A DNA stretch of 64,000 nucleotides from Candidozyma auris (taxonomy: Eukaryota; Ascomycota; Pichiomycetes; Serinales; Metschnikowiaceae), in assembly GCF_003013715.1 (NCBI RefSeq), contig NC_072818.1:372001-436000 (forward strand), written 5' to 3'. A program made the translations under genes and the position numbers. The notes beneath the pieces are model-generated. The model saw only the letters and a program-made list of their open reading frames with translations. It was not told where the DNA came from and did not search any database. Positions 1 to 9,314 of the stretch are shown one piece after another (position 1 is the first letter of the stretch; every line of letters starts with the position of its first letter).

Positions 1-1416
1 CGATATTAGGGACTGCGGCTGGGTTAAAAGAGCTTGGAATGGTAAATTATAAGTATTAATAATACGTGCTTGGATATTTTGTGTAGACCTCGAAATCATG
101 AGACACAGATGGCAGGTGACAAGCAGTATAGTAGCAACAGGATCGCAGTACTCGAAGCTTAATGGCGATTTTTCGATTTCAGGTGAATTCACTCGCCATA
201 CTTTCACCGCATCTAGAGAAGGCTCTGAGAATTTGATGTAGAGAAAGAAAGAAGAAGAAGAAGAAGAAAAAAAAAAAAGCTTTTGATAACGCTTTTGGGC
301 GAACAATGCTAATGCTCGGATTAATACGGCAAGAATGAATCGAGGCTTGCGAAGGTCAGAGGACCCTGTTTTGGTGAGAAGAGAATTTCTTTTTCTACGA
401 GGGTCGTTAAAACAAACTACGTAGTCACTGAGAATTGAGGTTGCACCCAGACCGGCTAATGTTCTTAAGTAGAATTGATTGTATGAGTATATGATGATCT
501 GTGAACATTTTCCTTAAGGAATTAGCACTTTTGGGTGACGTCAGTAAGCGAAGCAGACTATGCCTTGTACTGCATAGCTGTGGCCGGTAAAAAAAGAAAT
601 TGAAGGGTTGAAAAATATTAATAGAAAAAAAAAGTAAATTACATCTAAAATAAAATTACCGAAGCCAAAATCATTCTGGTGACAGATTGAGCACAACCAG
701 TTTATTCCTTCGGAAATCTCCCTCGAGACCACACCAAACTGCTCCTTTTGTTCTCATGTCGCATGACAATTTCCCCATACTTTCACCTTCTGGAGTGAAG
801 GAAATGGAGAAACCTTGCCAGCTCGCACTGCATGCAGTACAAGTCATGGAACAGGCCACACTAAAAAGATGGGAAGTCAGCAATCATTGGAAGAACATTC
901 TTAGCAACAAAAAAAAAAAAACAACCTCCAGCTTACATTTCATATCACTTGGCTGTGCTCATTTCCCGACACGAAAGTCCAAATTACGGGCTTTTCACAA
1001 CTTTGCCGCAAAGCGTATACCGCGGTTGCACAAGACTCTTTTGCTGGAGCCACTTTGCATTACTCCATTGGTCTCCGGTGCGGCCCCGATGGAAGCAACA
1101 AACAAGGATACAAATATTTGCAGACTACAACCGTCTAGTATAGATCAGGCCATCTCATCGAGAGAAACGTCCTAACACTGGAGTTTTGCATGCTTTCCTT
1201 TGTTCTTTTTCTTTTTTGCTTCTATTGGGGACCGGTCGCAGCCAAGGCTCCCCTGCATTCTCTTTCCTGCCGTTCACCTTCCTTTTTCTAGCTCCCTCAC
1301 TCACTCCTCACGTCATATATAACACGACGAGTGTCCTTTTGAAGCAAGACCAAAAATCCGATTTTTTTTTCTTCTACTTTCCTTTTTCTTTTCAGGTTTA
1401 TTATTGCCACCTCACT
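1..1416. other. intergenic region at the left window edge
   Basis: I see no convincing gene here. Short open frames exist (for example 687-1175 on the plus strand) but they lack any recognisable family and look accidental. A GAA-rich purine tract runs from about 242 to 278. A TATA-like TATATAAC at about 1315-1322 lies roughly 100 bp upstream of the first good ATG of the next gene and is its likely core promoter. The left part may hold the promoter or 3' end of a gene outside the window. Confidence 0.6.
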
Positions 1417-3171
1417 ATGACTATTTCGATATCGGAGAGCGCCTACGACAGAAGAAGACTGATATGTCTGGACCGCCGCAGGTCTCTCAGCTCTAACTAC
1501 AAGTGCTTCCAGAACTACTACAACGCTCTCAAGTACCTCCAACCGAAGCCAACTTACATCTCGAACGTAAGGTCTTCGGTCAACCACTGGCAACTCAGGG
1601 ACTTGGTGCAAGTGGATGCTCAGACTGGATCCGTCTACTACACACTAGACGATTCCATCAGGGCGCTACTGGTGTTTCCCTTGTGGGAGGAGTCATTAAG
1701 GTCGTACGACTATTTGAGCCTACCGTACTTTCCAAGATGTTTCAACCACAGCGCTGGCGGGCATGTGGTTGCCGGTGGAGTGATCACGTCGCTGTCGAAA
1801 GTGTTCTCGATGGATATCCCCGATTTAACTAAATCGATCCCTGGTACATCCCACAGACTGCCTAAGGGCTTGTTCTCGTTCTACTCCCCATACACTGATG
1901 GCGATCTCACATACAAGCTTGGTGAAATGATCAACAATGCTGTTACGGTGTATCCAAACTATCCTGGTGGGGATAATCACTTTACGTCATATGTCTGCAA
2001 TAACGACTCCAATTTATACATTTTGGACATTGCCAACAGCAGAGTCACTGCAGACCGTAAATTTGTATGTGAGAACAACACATCCCTCAACAATGTGCAT
2101 CAGCTGCCTGACGGTAGACTTCTAACTGCCACGGGTGACTCCAGCTCCATCTTTTTGCTCGATCCAAAATCACCAAATCCACGAATCGAAGTTATTAAAA
2201 CTTCATATGACTCTGGTTTTGGTATCTCATATCACAACAACGAAAACACATTGGCCGTGGCTTTCCAGGAAGGCGCCTGCTTGCTTTATGATTTGCGTAA
2301 AGCCACTCAAGATCCTCTCTTTGAGGTGAAGTCCACGAGGCCAGGTCACCAATCTGGCGCCTTCAGGTGTTGCAAGTTCTTGCACACCGCCATTCAGGAC
2401 TTACTTGTCATTTCAGAGCATGTTGGAAGGGTTCATCTTGTCGATTTACGTGATCTCGACCAGGATAACCAACAAGTGCTAGTGTTCCCCTTTGCATTAG
2501 ACCAGTATGGTCGCCATAAGCACGAGAGGCTCAATGTGCGCGAGAAGCTCATGAACTCACAAAGAAAGCACAGTTTTGGAGGTAATTATGAGGAAGCAGA
2601 AGAAAAGAACGTTGAAAAACACAAGCGTTTCGAGATTTTTGACGAGTCACTGTCCCACTTTTCCGCTCCCTTGGTCTACGACTATCACTATCTTGCAGAG
2701 GAGAACCCCAAGCTTTTTAAGGACTATGTGTATCAGCCTCAGCCCATGCCAGTCTGTAAGGATGATGATGGCAAGGTTGCGCCTCCAGAACTCAACCATC
2801 CGCAGTGGAACTCTACGCCAAGCTCAGTGAACCAAGAAACATTGCAAGACGGTTCAACTCACCAACCTCATCACCGTCACAACCTGCAAGCTTTGGATCC
2901 TCACGATGTCAGACTGCGCTTGGATGTTGAGGCTGGCCAAGGACTGTCTCATGATGTGGAGATGACTGATGCGACGCCACACTCTTCCCACCGTTATTCG
3001 TGCCACGACTCGTACCAGCAGTCGGTTAATCATATCCACGGTGAGATGGAGTTGTCTGGATTGGACTGGCTCGAGAATCAGTTGTATATTGGCTGCGAAG
3101 ATGGCGGTATTGTTACTTGGGACATCAACGTACGGGCACGCCGAAGTATTGGCAGCTTCTCTTACGTTTAG
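1417..3171 (+). CDS. WD40-like DUF2415-family protein (possible GID-complex receptor relative)
   Basis: The frame is open from 1186, but that start is a TTG. The first in-frame ATG is 1417, about 100 bp after a TATA-like TATATAAC, so I use it (584 residues). The protein reads like a degenerate beta-propeller, with blades such as HQLPDGRLLTATGDSSSIFLLD and NTLAVAFQEGACLLYDLRK. It ends in a block resembling the fungal DUF2415 C-terminus (SGLDWLENQLYIGCEDGG). From memory, budding-yeast proteins of this kind include Ylr149c (Gid11) and Ydl176w, substrate receptors or regulators of the GID ubiquitin ligase; which of these it matches, if either, I cannot tell. A variable His/Asp-rich insert precedes the last blade. 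CTG codons near the N-terminus would be Ser. Family assignment is moderate; function is inference. Confidence 0.65.
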   Translation: MTISISESAYDRRRLICLDRRRSLSSNYKCFQNYYNALKYLQPKPTYISNVRSSVNHWQLRDLVQVDAQTGSVYYTLDDSIRALLVFPLWEESLRSYDYLSLPYFPRCFNHSAGGHVVAGGVITSLSKVFSMDIPDLTKSIPGTSHRLPKGLFSFYSPYTDGDLTYKLGEMINNAVTVYPNYPGGDNHFTSYVCNNDSNLYILDIANSRVTADRKFVCENNTSLNNVHQLPDGRLLTATGDSSSIFLLDPKSPNPRIEVIKTSYDSGFGISYHNNENTLAVAFQEGACLLYDLRKATQDPLFEVKSTRPGHQSGAFRCCKFLHTAIQDLLVISEHVGRVHLVDLRDLDQDNQQVLVFPFALDQYGRHKHERLNVREKLMNSQRKHSFGGNYEEAEEKNVEKHKRFEIFDESLSHFSAPLVYDYHYLAEENPKLFKDYVYQPQPMPVCKDDDGKVAPPELNHPQWNSTPSSVNQETLQDGSTHQPHHRHNLQALDPHDVRLRLDVEAGQGLSHDVEMTDATPHSSHRYSCHDSYQQSVNHIHGEMELSGLDWLENQLYIGCEDGGIVTWDINVRARRSIGSFSYV

Positions 3172-3331
3172 ACGCCCAATCGACCCACCGTCCCAAAATT
3201 CACCTCCCTCATGACTTGCTGAACGATTTCACGACTATATAGGTTTTCACGAAAAAATGTAACGATGTATGACCTACACAATTTGATGCTAGCAACTTTT
3301 TGCACCCATCACAGTAACTAACTATGGCGCG

Positions 3332-3337
3332 ACGCGA
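3332..3337 (+). promoter_or_regulatory. MCB-like element ACGCGA upstream of CDC45
   Basis: ACGCGA lies 110 bp upstream of the CDC45 start. It resembles the MluI cell-cycle box bound by MBF, which drives G1/S expression of replication genes in budding yeasts. A CACGTG E-box follows at 3360-3365. This is motif reading only. Confidence 0.35.
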
Positions 3338-3446
3338 TTGTATTCTTTTGTTTTGGGAGCACGTGACCGTGAACCCAATCCAGAGCAGAACCTCCATTTC
3401 TATATAGCATCTCCATAGACAAATAGCACCAAAACAAAACCGCCAG

Positions 3447-5558
3447 ATGTATATAAACCCTTCCGAGTATGGCCAGGTGTTTTCAGAAATCAAACGAACC
3501 TCCCTGTCCCATTCAACGTGCAAACTCATCTTGTTTGTTTCTTGTCTCAACATAGACAGCATATGTACGGCGAAGATACTCAGTATAGTGCTCAAGAAGA
3601 ACCTTATTCAGTATCAGTTGATCCCCGTCGCTGGGTATGCCGATCTTAAAGGTCACTATCAAAAGCTAGATTCTGAAGTGACCAATGTTGTGCTCATTGG
3701 ATGTGGTGCAATGATTGACATTGAGTCTTTTTTTGAGATAGATCCAAACGACTATGTGATCGAGAGCGAAACACTGCCGACGATAAACTCGGAAGATCTC
3801 GATTTCAAGGACCAAGGGCCTTCATTCAGCAGAAAAATCTACGTCTTGGACGGGAATAGGCCATGGAATTTGGACAACATCTTCGGGTCTCAGATGGTCG
3901 TCTGCTTCGACGACGGGTACATCGATGAAAACTTGCAGAAGGAACGTGAGAGTTTCAAGGTTCTAGTAGACGCCTCAGATCATGAGACAAGTGACGAGTC
4001 TAGTGGGGAGGACTCCGATGAACACGAGGTGATTGAAGATGAAGAGAGCGATGAAGGCGCGTTTCAGGAAGATTCAGATGGGTCTGGAGAGAGTAGAAAA
4101 CGTCGTCGAGAAGAAGGAGAGATGAAGCGGTTACGAAAGCAGCGAAGGAAAGAGCTCAGTACCAGTGAGAATATCATTGAGTCTTACTACAACCAAGGAA
4201 CGGCCATTCTCACCGCCACCACTGCTTTAATTTATGCATTGCTTTCTACCATTGGTGAGACGAGCATGGAAAATCTCTGGCTCTCCATCATCGGCGCTTC
4301 TTCTCTAGATAGACTTCACCCAGAGGTCTACGATAAGATTCAGCCTCTTTTTCAAGAGGAAGTACATCGTTTGACGCCTACGAACGTTAGCACTGAGCGC
4401 ACGGCTGATTCAACTGCTTTGACAATTGATAAGGACTACCACTTGTTCTTATTGCGCCATTGGACCCTTTACGACTCCTTCTTTTACTCATCGATGGTGA
4501 ACTCAAAACTCAATCTCTGGACTGATGATGGAAGAAAAAAGCTACACAAACTCTTTGCGAAAATGGGCATCTCCCTTTCGGTAGCTCAACAGAAATGGCT
4601 TTATATGGATATCACAGTGAAAAAAAACTTGCCCGTCATCTTCAACAAGTACCTCCCTCTTTATGGACTCGAAGGAATTGTCAGGGAAGGCTTCATCCGA
4701 ACCTTTGGATTTGTCGGACAGCTATCTGCAATGGAGTGTGTTGATGCACTTGCGGCTTTATTAGAGAGCGATGATCGTTTTGGAGGTAATGGAAAAGATC
4801 ACAACAAAGATGAAGATATCAACGAGAGAATAGAGGAAAAAGAGAAGCTTTGGGTCAATAACTTCTGGCTGTCGTGGGATGCGCTCAACATGAATAGCCA
4901 CAGCGCCTCTTCCCGTGTTGTTTCCTCAAACACTAACAGCTTGACGAATGCCCTCAACATCAAGAAGTTGAAGGGCTATGACTTATTGATGCGTGGTCTA
5001 GAAAAAGCAAAAGAAGTTCAGCAAATTATCTTCCGAACAGGTATGTCAGTCTTAGAGAGAAAGCTCATGAAAAACTTGCGGCTTTATCGACTCTGTGTGC
5101 TCAATGACGGATCTATCCCCGATTTAGCCATGTTCAATAACCCACTTATACTTACGAAATTGGGAAATTGGCTTCTTGAGAATATAAACGAAATTGAGTT
5201 TCTGATGCTTGCCACAAAAGGCGATAAATCATTTGCCAATGCTCTTAAGCCTTTAGTGCTTGCAAGTTTGGATCCTGCGTCTGATACATATCTTGTGATT
5301 GGGCTCGCTCCCAAATATCCCAGAGGACTCGACAACTCAGCAAGAGCTAAGATTGCTCAAAACACAAAAGATAAACCATACCAGCACGACTTTACTTTCA
5401 TGACTCGCTTAAATACCTTCAGCGTTGCTTTCCAACGTGTGGCAGCCTCATCCGACGCCAAAGTGAGAATCAACAGCTTTGAATCTTCAATTATTGAGAT
5501 CCGTAAAGACGATCTTCTGCCTTTCCTTGAAAAACTAACATTGAGTGGATTGATTTGA
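3447..5558 (+). CDS. CDC45: CDC45, DNA replication initiation factor (CMG helicase subunit)
   Basis: Cdc45 joins Mcm2-7 and GINS to form the CMG replicative helicase at origins and forks in the nucleus. The N-terminus (YINPSEYGQVFSEIKRTS, then SCLNIDSICTAKILS) is the family's DHH/RecJ-like phosphoesterase fold. A strongly acidic, then basic stretch sits at about residues 177-238, as in other fungal Cdc45 proteins. The C-terminal half carries typical Cdc45 blocks such as HWTLYDSFFYS and KLHKLFAKMGISL. At 703 residues it is slightly longer than the ~650-residue S. cerevisiae protein. The ATG at 3447 opens directly into conserved sequence, so the start is firm. An MCB-like element lies upstream. 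It precedes the D-amino-acid oxidase gene by about 130 bp on the same strand. Confidence 0.95.
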   Translation: MYINPSEYGQVFSEIKRTSLSHSTCKLILFVSCLNIDSICTAKILSIVLKKNLIQYQLIPVAGYADLKGHYQKLDSEVTNVVLIGCGAMIDIESFFEIDPNDYVIESETLPTINSEDLDFKDQGPSFSRKIYVLDGNRPWNLDNIFGSQMVVCFDDGYIDENLQKERESFKVLVDASDHETSDESSGEDSDEHEVIEDEESDEGAFQEDSDGSGESRKRRREEGEMKRLRKQRRKELSTSENIIESYYNQGTAILTATTALIYALLSTIGETSMENLWLSIIGASSLDRLHPEVYDKIQPLFQEEVHRLTPTNVSTERTADSTALTIDKDYHLFLLRHWTLYDSFFYSSMVNSKLNLWTDDGRKKLHKLFAKMGISLSVAQQKWLYMDITVKKNLPVIFNKYLPLYGLEGIVREGFIRTFGFVGQLSAMECVDALAALLESDDRFGGNGKDHNKDEDINERIEEKEKLWVNNFWLSWDALNMNSHSASSRVVSSNTNSLTNALNIKKLKGYDLLMRGLEKAKEVQQIIFRTGMSVLERKLMKNLRLYRLCVLNDGSIPDLAMFNNPLILTKLGNWLLENINEIEFLMLATKGDKSFANALKPLVLASLDPASDTYLVIGLAPKYPRGLDNSARAKIAQNTKDKPYQHDFTFMTRLNTFSVAFQRVAASSDAKVRINSFESSIIEIRKDDLLPFLEKLTLSGLI

Positions 5559-5689
5559 GGCCCCAAAAATACCAATCAAGTCGTTGGTGCACGCGACATC
5601 TGCGCTCGATGCATTCGGCTTATCGTAGTGCATCGTGACTCCTTAAGCGCAAATCTGGTGATCTGTAATAATCAACGTAAACCACTGTT

Positions 5690-6746
5690 ATGACGCAGAT
5701 CGTGGTCGTTGGGTATGTCATTTTACTTCCAGATATTCTCCTTATAGCTCGATGCTAACTTCAGGGCTGGCATCATTGGCCTATACACTGTTTTTGAGCT
5801 CATTGAACGTGGAATTGATCCACATACAATAACCATCATAGCGGAATTCTTTCCGGGAGACCAATCCATTCACTACGCATCGCCATACGCTGGCGCCTAC
5901 TACACTCCATTCGTTGACACTGTCGATTTCGCTCGTTACACTTACGAGCGCTTTAATGAAATAGTCGCTTTCATTGGACACGATCGTCCAGGAATAACGA
6001 AGACACCTACAGTGGAGCATTTTGCGGAACAGATTCGCGAGGAAGAGGTTGTTGACATAGTGCGCTTCATTCCAGACCTAAAGTTGGGAAGATCTGATAT
6101 TCTTGGCTGCAAGTCCCAAGCGTCATTCACGGGTATCACATTTAATCCCCCATTGCTAACTGCTTCATTATTTGAAAGATTTAAGACGTTGGGCGTCAAG
6201 GCAAGAAGACATAAGTTAAAGAGACTCGAAGACGTGATTGAAAATAGTGTAACGGCTGTCTTCAATTGTTCCGGCCTTGGTGCAGCTTTACTTGCGGACG
6301 ATGACAAAGTCTATCCCACGAGAGGCCAAGCTGTTGTTATACGTGATTCAACAATCGACAAAGCAGTTGCCGCATGGACGACAAGTAGCTCTACCTATGT
6401 TATACCTCGTCCATTTTCAGGTACACACGAGGTAATTTTGGGTGGATTTTATCAACCAAACGTTTCAACGCCTGATACTTTCGGAGAAGACACCGAAGAC
6501 ATCATCGACAGGACTTCGAAAATCTACCCGCATCTTCTCCACAAAAAGTCACGCGCTGATTTGGAGATCATGAGAGTCGTTGTTGGCTTGAGGCCATCGA
6601 GGGAGGGAGGTGCAAGGGTTGAGCAGGATCTCACAAAAAATGTTCCGATATATCACAACTATGGCGCTGGTGGCCTGGGTTTCATCAATGGCCTTGGAAT
6701 GGCTAATAAATGTGTGGAGCTCTATTTAAATAACAAAGATACTTAA
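5690..6746 (+). CDS. D-amino-acid oxidase (FAD-dependent), two exons
   Basis: Exon 1 is 5690-5712 (MTQIVVVG split across the junction) and exon 2 is 5765-6746, giving 334 residues. Splicing joins VVVG to AGIIGLYTV, creating the Rossmann FAD-binding GxGxxG motif, which proves the small first exon. Further family hallmarks are SPYAGAYYTPF near residue 52, a VFNCSGLGA segment, TRGQAVVI and the C-terminal HNYGAGGLGF with the FAD-binding glycines. The enzyme oxidatively deaminates D-amino acids to keto acids, ammonia and hydrogen peroxide, usually in peroxisomes. The C-terminus (YLNNKDT) is not a PTS1 signal, unlike many yeast homologues, so location is uncertain. D-aspartate oxidase is the alternative specificity. 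It is convergent with the transporter gene, 46 bp away. Confidence 0.9.
5713..5764 (+). other. spliceosomal intron in the D-amino-acid oxidase gene
   Basis: This 52-nt intron has a GTATGT donor at 5713-5718, branch point TGCTAAC at 5753-5759 and acceptor CAG ending at 5764. The branch A is only 6 nt from the acceptor G. Reading frame and the FAD motif are restored by its removal. Confidence 0.9.
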
Positions 6747-6792
6747 TCTCGTCATTATTGTACGCTGCACTAGCCTTAACGAGAAATCTCAA

Positions 6793-8616
6793 TTAGACCT
6801 TGTTCGTATTGAACTCCATGAGAGTAGTAGAATGTTCGATATGACGTCCCTCAGTCTGCTTAGCAGTATCTGCTTTGAACAATCCTTGATGCTCTTTCAT
6901 GACTTCCTCCGCACCTCTTCTTGCCTCCTTGATAACAACAGAGTGAGCGATGCGGGGAGGAAGGTTCTTGTTGAATAATCTATCCATGTCCTCTAAGGCA
7001 ATCCCCTTCGTTTCGGGGATGCAGAAGTACACAAATGGTACCGATAGAACTGCCAATGCTGCAAAGAAAAAATAAATGCCGTAATCCATAGCTCTAATCA
7101 TGTCGGATGTAAAACGACTCATGATAAAGATGGGAACCCAAGAAACAGCCGCGTTGATCGCTTGCACAAACGACCGAATGTTTTGATCAAATACCTCAGA
7201 GCCGACAACAAAAGGTCCGCCAGACCATGCAAGAATAAAAGATGCAATCCAAAGGTACATCATCACGATAGCAGCAGTGCCGCCAGGACCAGCCTCGACG
7301 CCAGGTTGCGTAGGATCGTTGACCTTGAGGTAGGAACCTATGTACCAAAAACAAATAGAACACACAGTGGAGGAACACATGAATGCCTTTCTTCTTCCAA
7401 ACGAATCCACGATAAAAAGAATGTATATGAAGGTACAGACAAACTTGACCACACCAAACATGCCCGTCGAGAAAAGAGTAGCATTCGTGCCATCCACACC
7501 CAAGCTAGCGAAAATCTTGGGAGAGTAGTAATTGATGGATTGAATTCCCAAGAAGTTCTGGAAGATGAATAGAGAACATGTAAGGCATAAGCGGTAAAGA
7601 ATTTTGCGGTCTTTGCTCAAGAAGACCTGCTTAAAAGGATCGGTTATTCCAAGGCCAACGTTATTGCGCTGATACTCAATAGACTCCTTGACTTGGTTTA
7701 CCTCATAAACAATGTATTCGTCATCTTCCCGAAGATTTCTGAACCAAGACAAATTGTTTATAGCTTCATCATGCTTGTTGACTGAAAAAAGCCACCGGGG
7801 ACTTTCCTTCATGATCACGCTTCCAACGAGGAACATGCCGCTTGGAACGAGCTGAATTGCAAATGGAATAAACCATTGTTTTGTGCTAGGCGTGACGTGC
7901 GAGTCGATACCATAGTTGATCCAAAAGCCAACCAAGTCGCCTACACGCCAGCCGATTTCGTACAATGCGATGATTCTTCCTCTTATGGCAGGGGGACTAA
8001 TTTCCGAAAGATAAACCGGCGTTAGGTTTGTAGAGAATCCGACTGCAAGACCAGCAAGCACTCTTCCCACATAAATAGGAGCTAACCCATTCTTCGATGA
8101 CGCCGCCAACATGATAGCAGAGCCCACGGTGATGGTGACGGCCGCAATAATGAGCGAGATACGTCTTCCCCAGTAGTATGAGAAAGGGTAGGAGAACAAA
8201 GCTCCGAAGAAACAGCCGGCATGAAATACAGAGATGATATTAGAGATGATATAGTCGGCATGAGAACTAGTCATTTTGTCGAGGCCAAACTCTTCTCTGA
8301 ACGAGTTCAACGCTACCGTTCCACCGATGAACCCGCCATCGTAACCAATAATGATAGCTGCAGCAGAAGCAATGAGAGCTGTGCCATATATTCTCCAGTT
8401 ATAGACAGCTGATGGAGTTGGCCGCTCCTCATACTTTTCAAACAACTTCTTCAACAATAAGATGTCTTTGACCTCCTTCCAGACCAGTTTGTGACCTTCA
8501 TTGTCACTTTTCATTTCAACTTCGAAGCTGGAGCTCAGTATTGACTGGATGTCAAGCTTTGAGACATGGTCCGAGCCAGAGATGTCCGAATCAACGTGCA
8601 GATTAACCTTAACCAT
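6793..8616 (-). CDS. MFS sugar-porter family transporter (quinate permease-like)
   Basis: This 607-residue plasma-membrane transporter has the full sugar-porter signature set: an RPTPSAVYNWRIYG entry segment, GYDGGFIGGT in TM1, YYWGRR after TM2, GRVLAGLAVGFSTNLTPVYL with PPAIRGR, KESPRWLF, and PETKGIALEDMDRLF after the last helix. Twelve hydrophobic segments can be read. The RPTPxxVYNWR start and overall pattern resemble fungal quinate/hexose permeases more than classic HXT hexose carriers. Substrate is not decidable from sequence. The ATG at 8616 is the only good start, with TATATAAG on the minus strand at 8699-8692. The upstream region carries repeated C5/G5 tracts that look like Mig1-type sites, consistent with carbon-source control (inference). 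It is convergent with the D-amino-acid oxidase gene. Confidence 0.88.
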   Translation of the reverse strand: MVKVNLHVDSDISGSDHVSKLDIQSILSSSFEVEMKSDNEGHKLVWKEVKDILLLKKLFEKYEERPTPSAVYNWRIYGTALIASAAAIIIGYDGGFIGGTVALNSFREEFGLDKMTSSHADYIISNIISVFHAGCFFGALFSYPFSYYWGRRISLIIAAVTITVGSAIMLAASSKNGLAPIYVGRVLAGLAVGFSTNLTPVYLSEISPPAIRGRIIALYEIGWRVGDLVGFWINYGIDSHVTPSTKQWFIPFAIQLVPSGMFLVGSVIMKESPRWLFSVNKHDEAINNLSWFRNLREDDEYIVYEVNQVKESIEYQRNNVGLGITDPFKQVFLSKDRKILYRLCLTCSLFIFQNFLGIQSINYYSPKIFASLGVDGTNATLFSTGMFGVVKFVCTFIYILFIVDSFGRRKAFMCSSTVCSICFWYIGSYLKVNDPTQPGVEAGPGGTAAIVMMYLWIASFILAWSGGPFVVGSEVFDQNIRSFVQAINAAVSWVPIFIMSRFTSDMIRAMDYGIYFFFAALAVLSVPFVYFCIPETKGIALEDMDRLFNKNLPPRIAHSVVIKEARRGAEEVMKEHQGLFKADTAKQTEGRHIEHSTTLMEFNTNKV

Positions 8617-9314
8617 GAGCTAGTGCTGCAAAGTAATGATGGGTAAGAATATAAAATTCTGAGCACCACAAGGGACGAAGATCGCCCACACCTTATATAG
8701 AAAACCTCAGTCGCTCAACAAGGATATTGGGAGAAACTCAAGAAGGTGGAGAAAGGTGTGTCTTAGAAAAGGTCCGATGCAGATTCTTGTACAGGTCCTG
8801 TACAAACTTTTAGTTTCTCCGATCTATACCTTTTCGCTTTAGTCCCCAAGGACCCGTTTAAACAAGCTTTTGGAAAATCTCGATCTTCACTGAGCAGTTT
8901 GTGACGCTTAGCTTTCGAAAGAATTACAATCACATCCATCCCCATCATCAAGGAACTGTTTGGGACAGTTGAATGACCTAAACATGGGTGCGCGACCGAA
9001 GCTCCACCAGATTGTGACGTTTTACGATGCGCCCCCACAAAGAACGGTCGAACCCCTTGACAAGGAGGGCAGATATGGGCTAAGTATGGATGAATTATTG
9101 GTCGGATCGAGATCCCCCACGATCAAATGGCCCACATGATGGGGAGATCCCCCAATTTCGGTGGAGGAGCCAGTGCTTTTTTCTGAGGTACCCCCACGAA
9201 ATTCGATACTGCCTCCACGCTAGTTGGGGGATCCAGACGGCCAACTACCCACACCACGACGACAAAAGTTCGTAAACGTCCCAACCCCACGGGGTTATCG
9301 CATTTTTGTTGCGC
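8617..9314. promoter_or_regulatory. transporter promoter region with clustered C4-5/G4-5 tracts
   Basis: This gap lies between the transporter start and the VAC1 stop. It holds a TATA box for the transporter (8692-8699, minus strand) and a cluster of CCCCC(AC) or GGGG(G) tracts: 9032-9038, 9053-9056, 9114-9120, 9141-9144, 9149-9153, 9191-9197, 9226-9230 and 9285-9294. Such tracts match the GC-box of Mig1-type zinc-finger repressors, though the flanking A/T stretch is not always present. No coding gene is evident. Confidence 0.4.

Noticed and set aside
687..1175. 162-codon plus-strand frame before the first gene
   Set aside because: Mixed composition, no family resemblance, poly-Lys from an A-run, and no promoter signal. 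Likely accidental.
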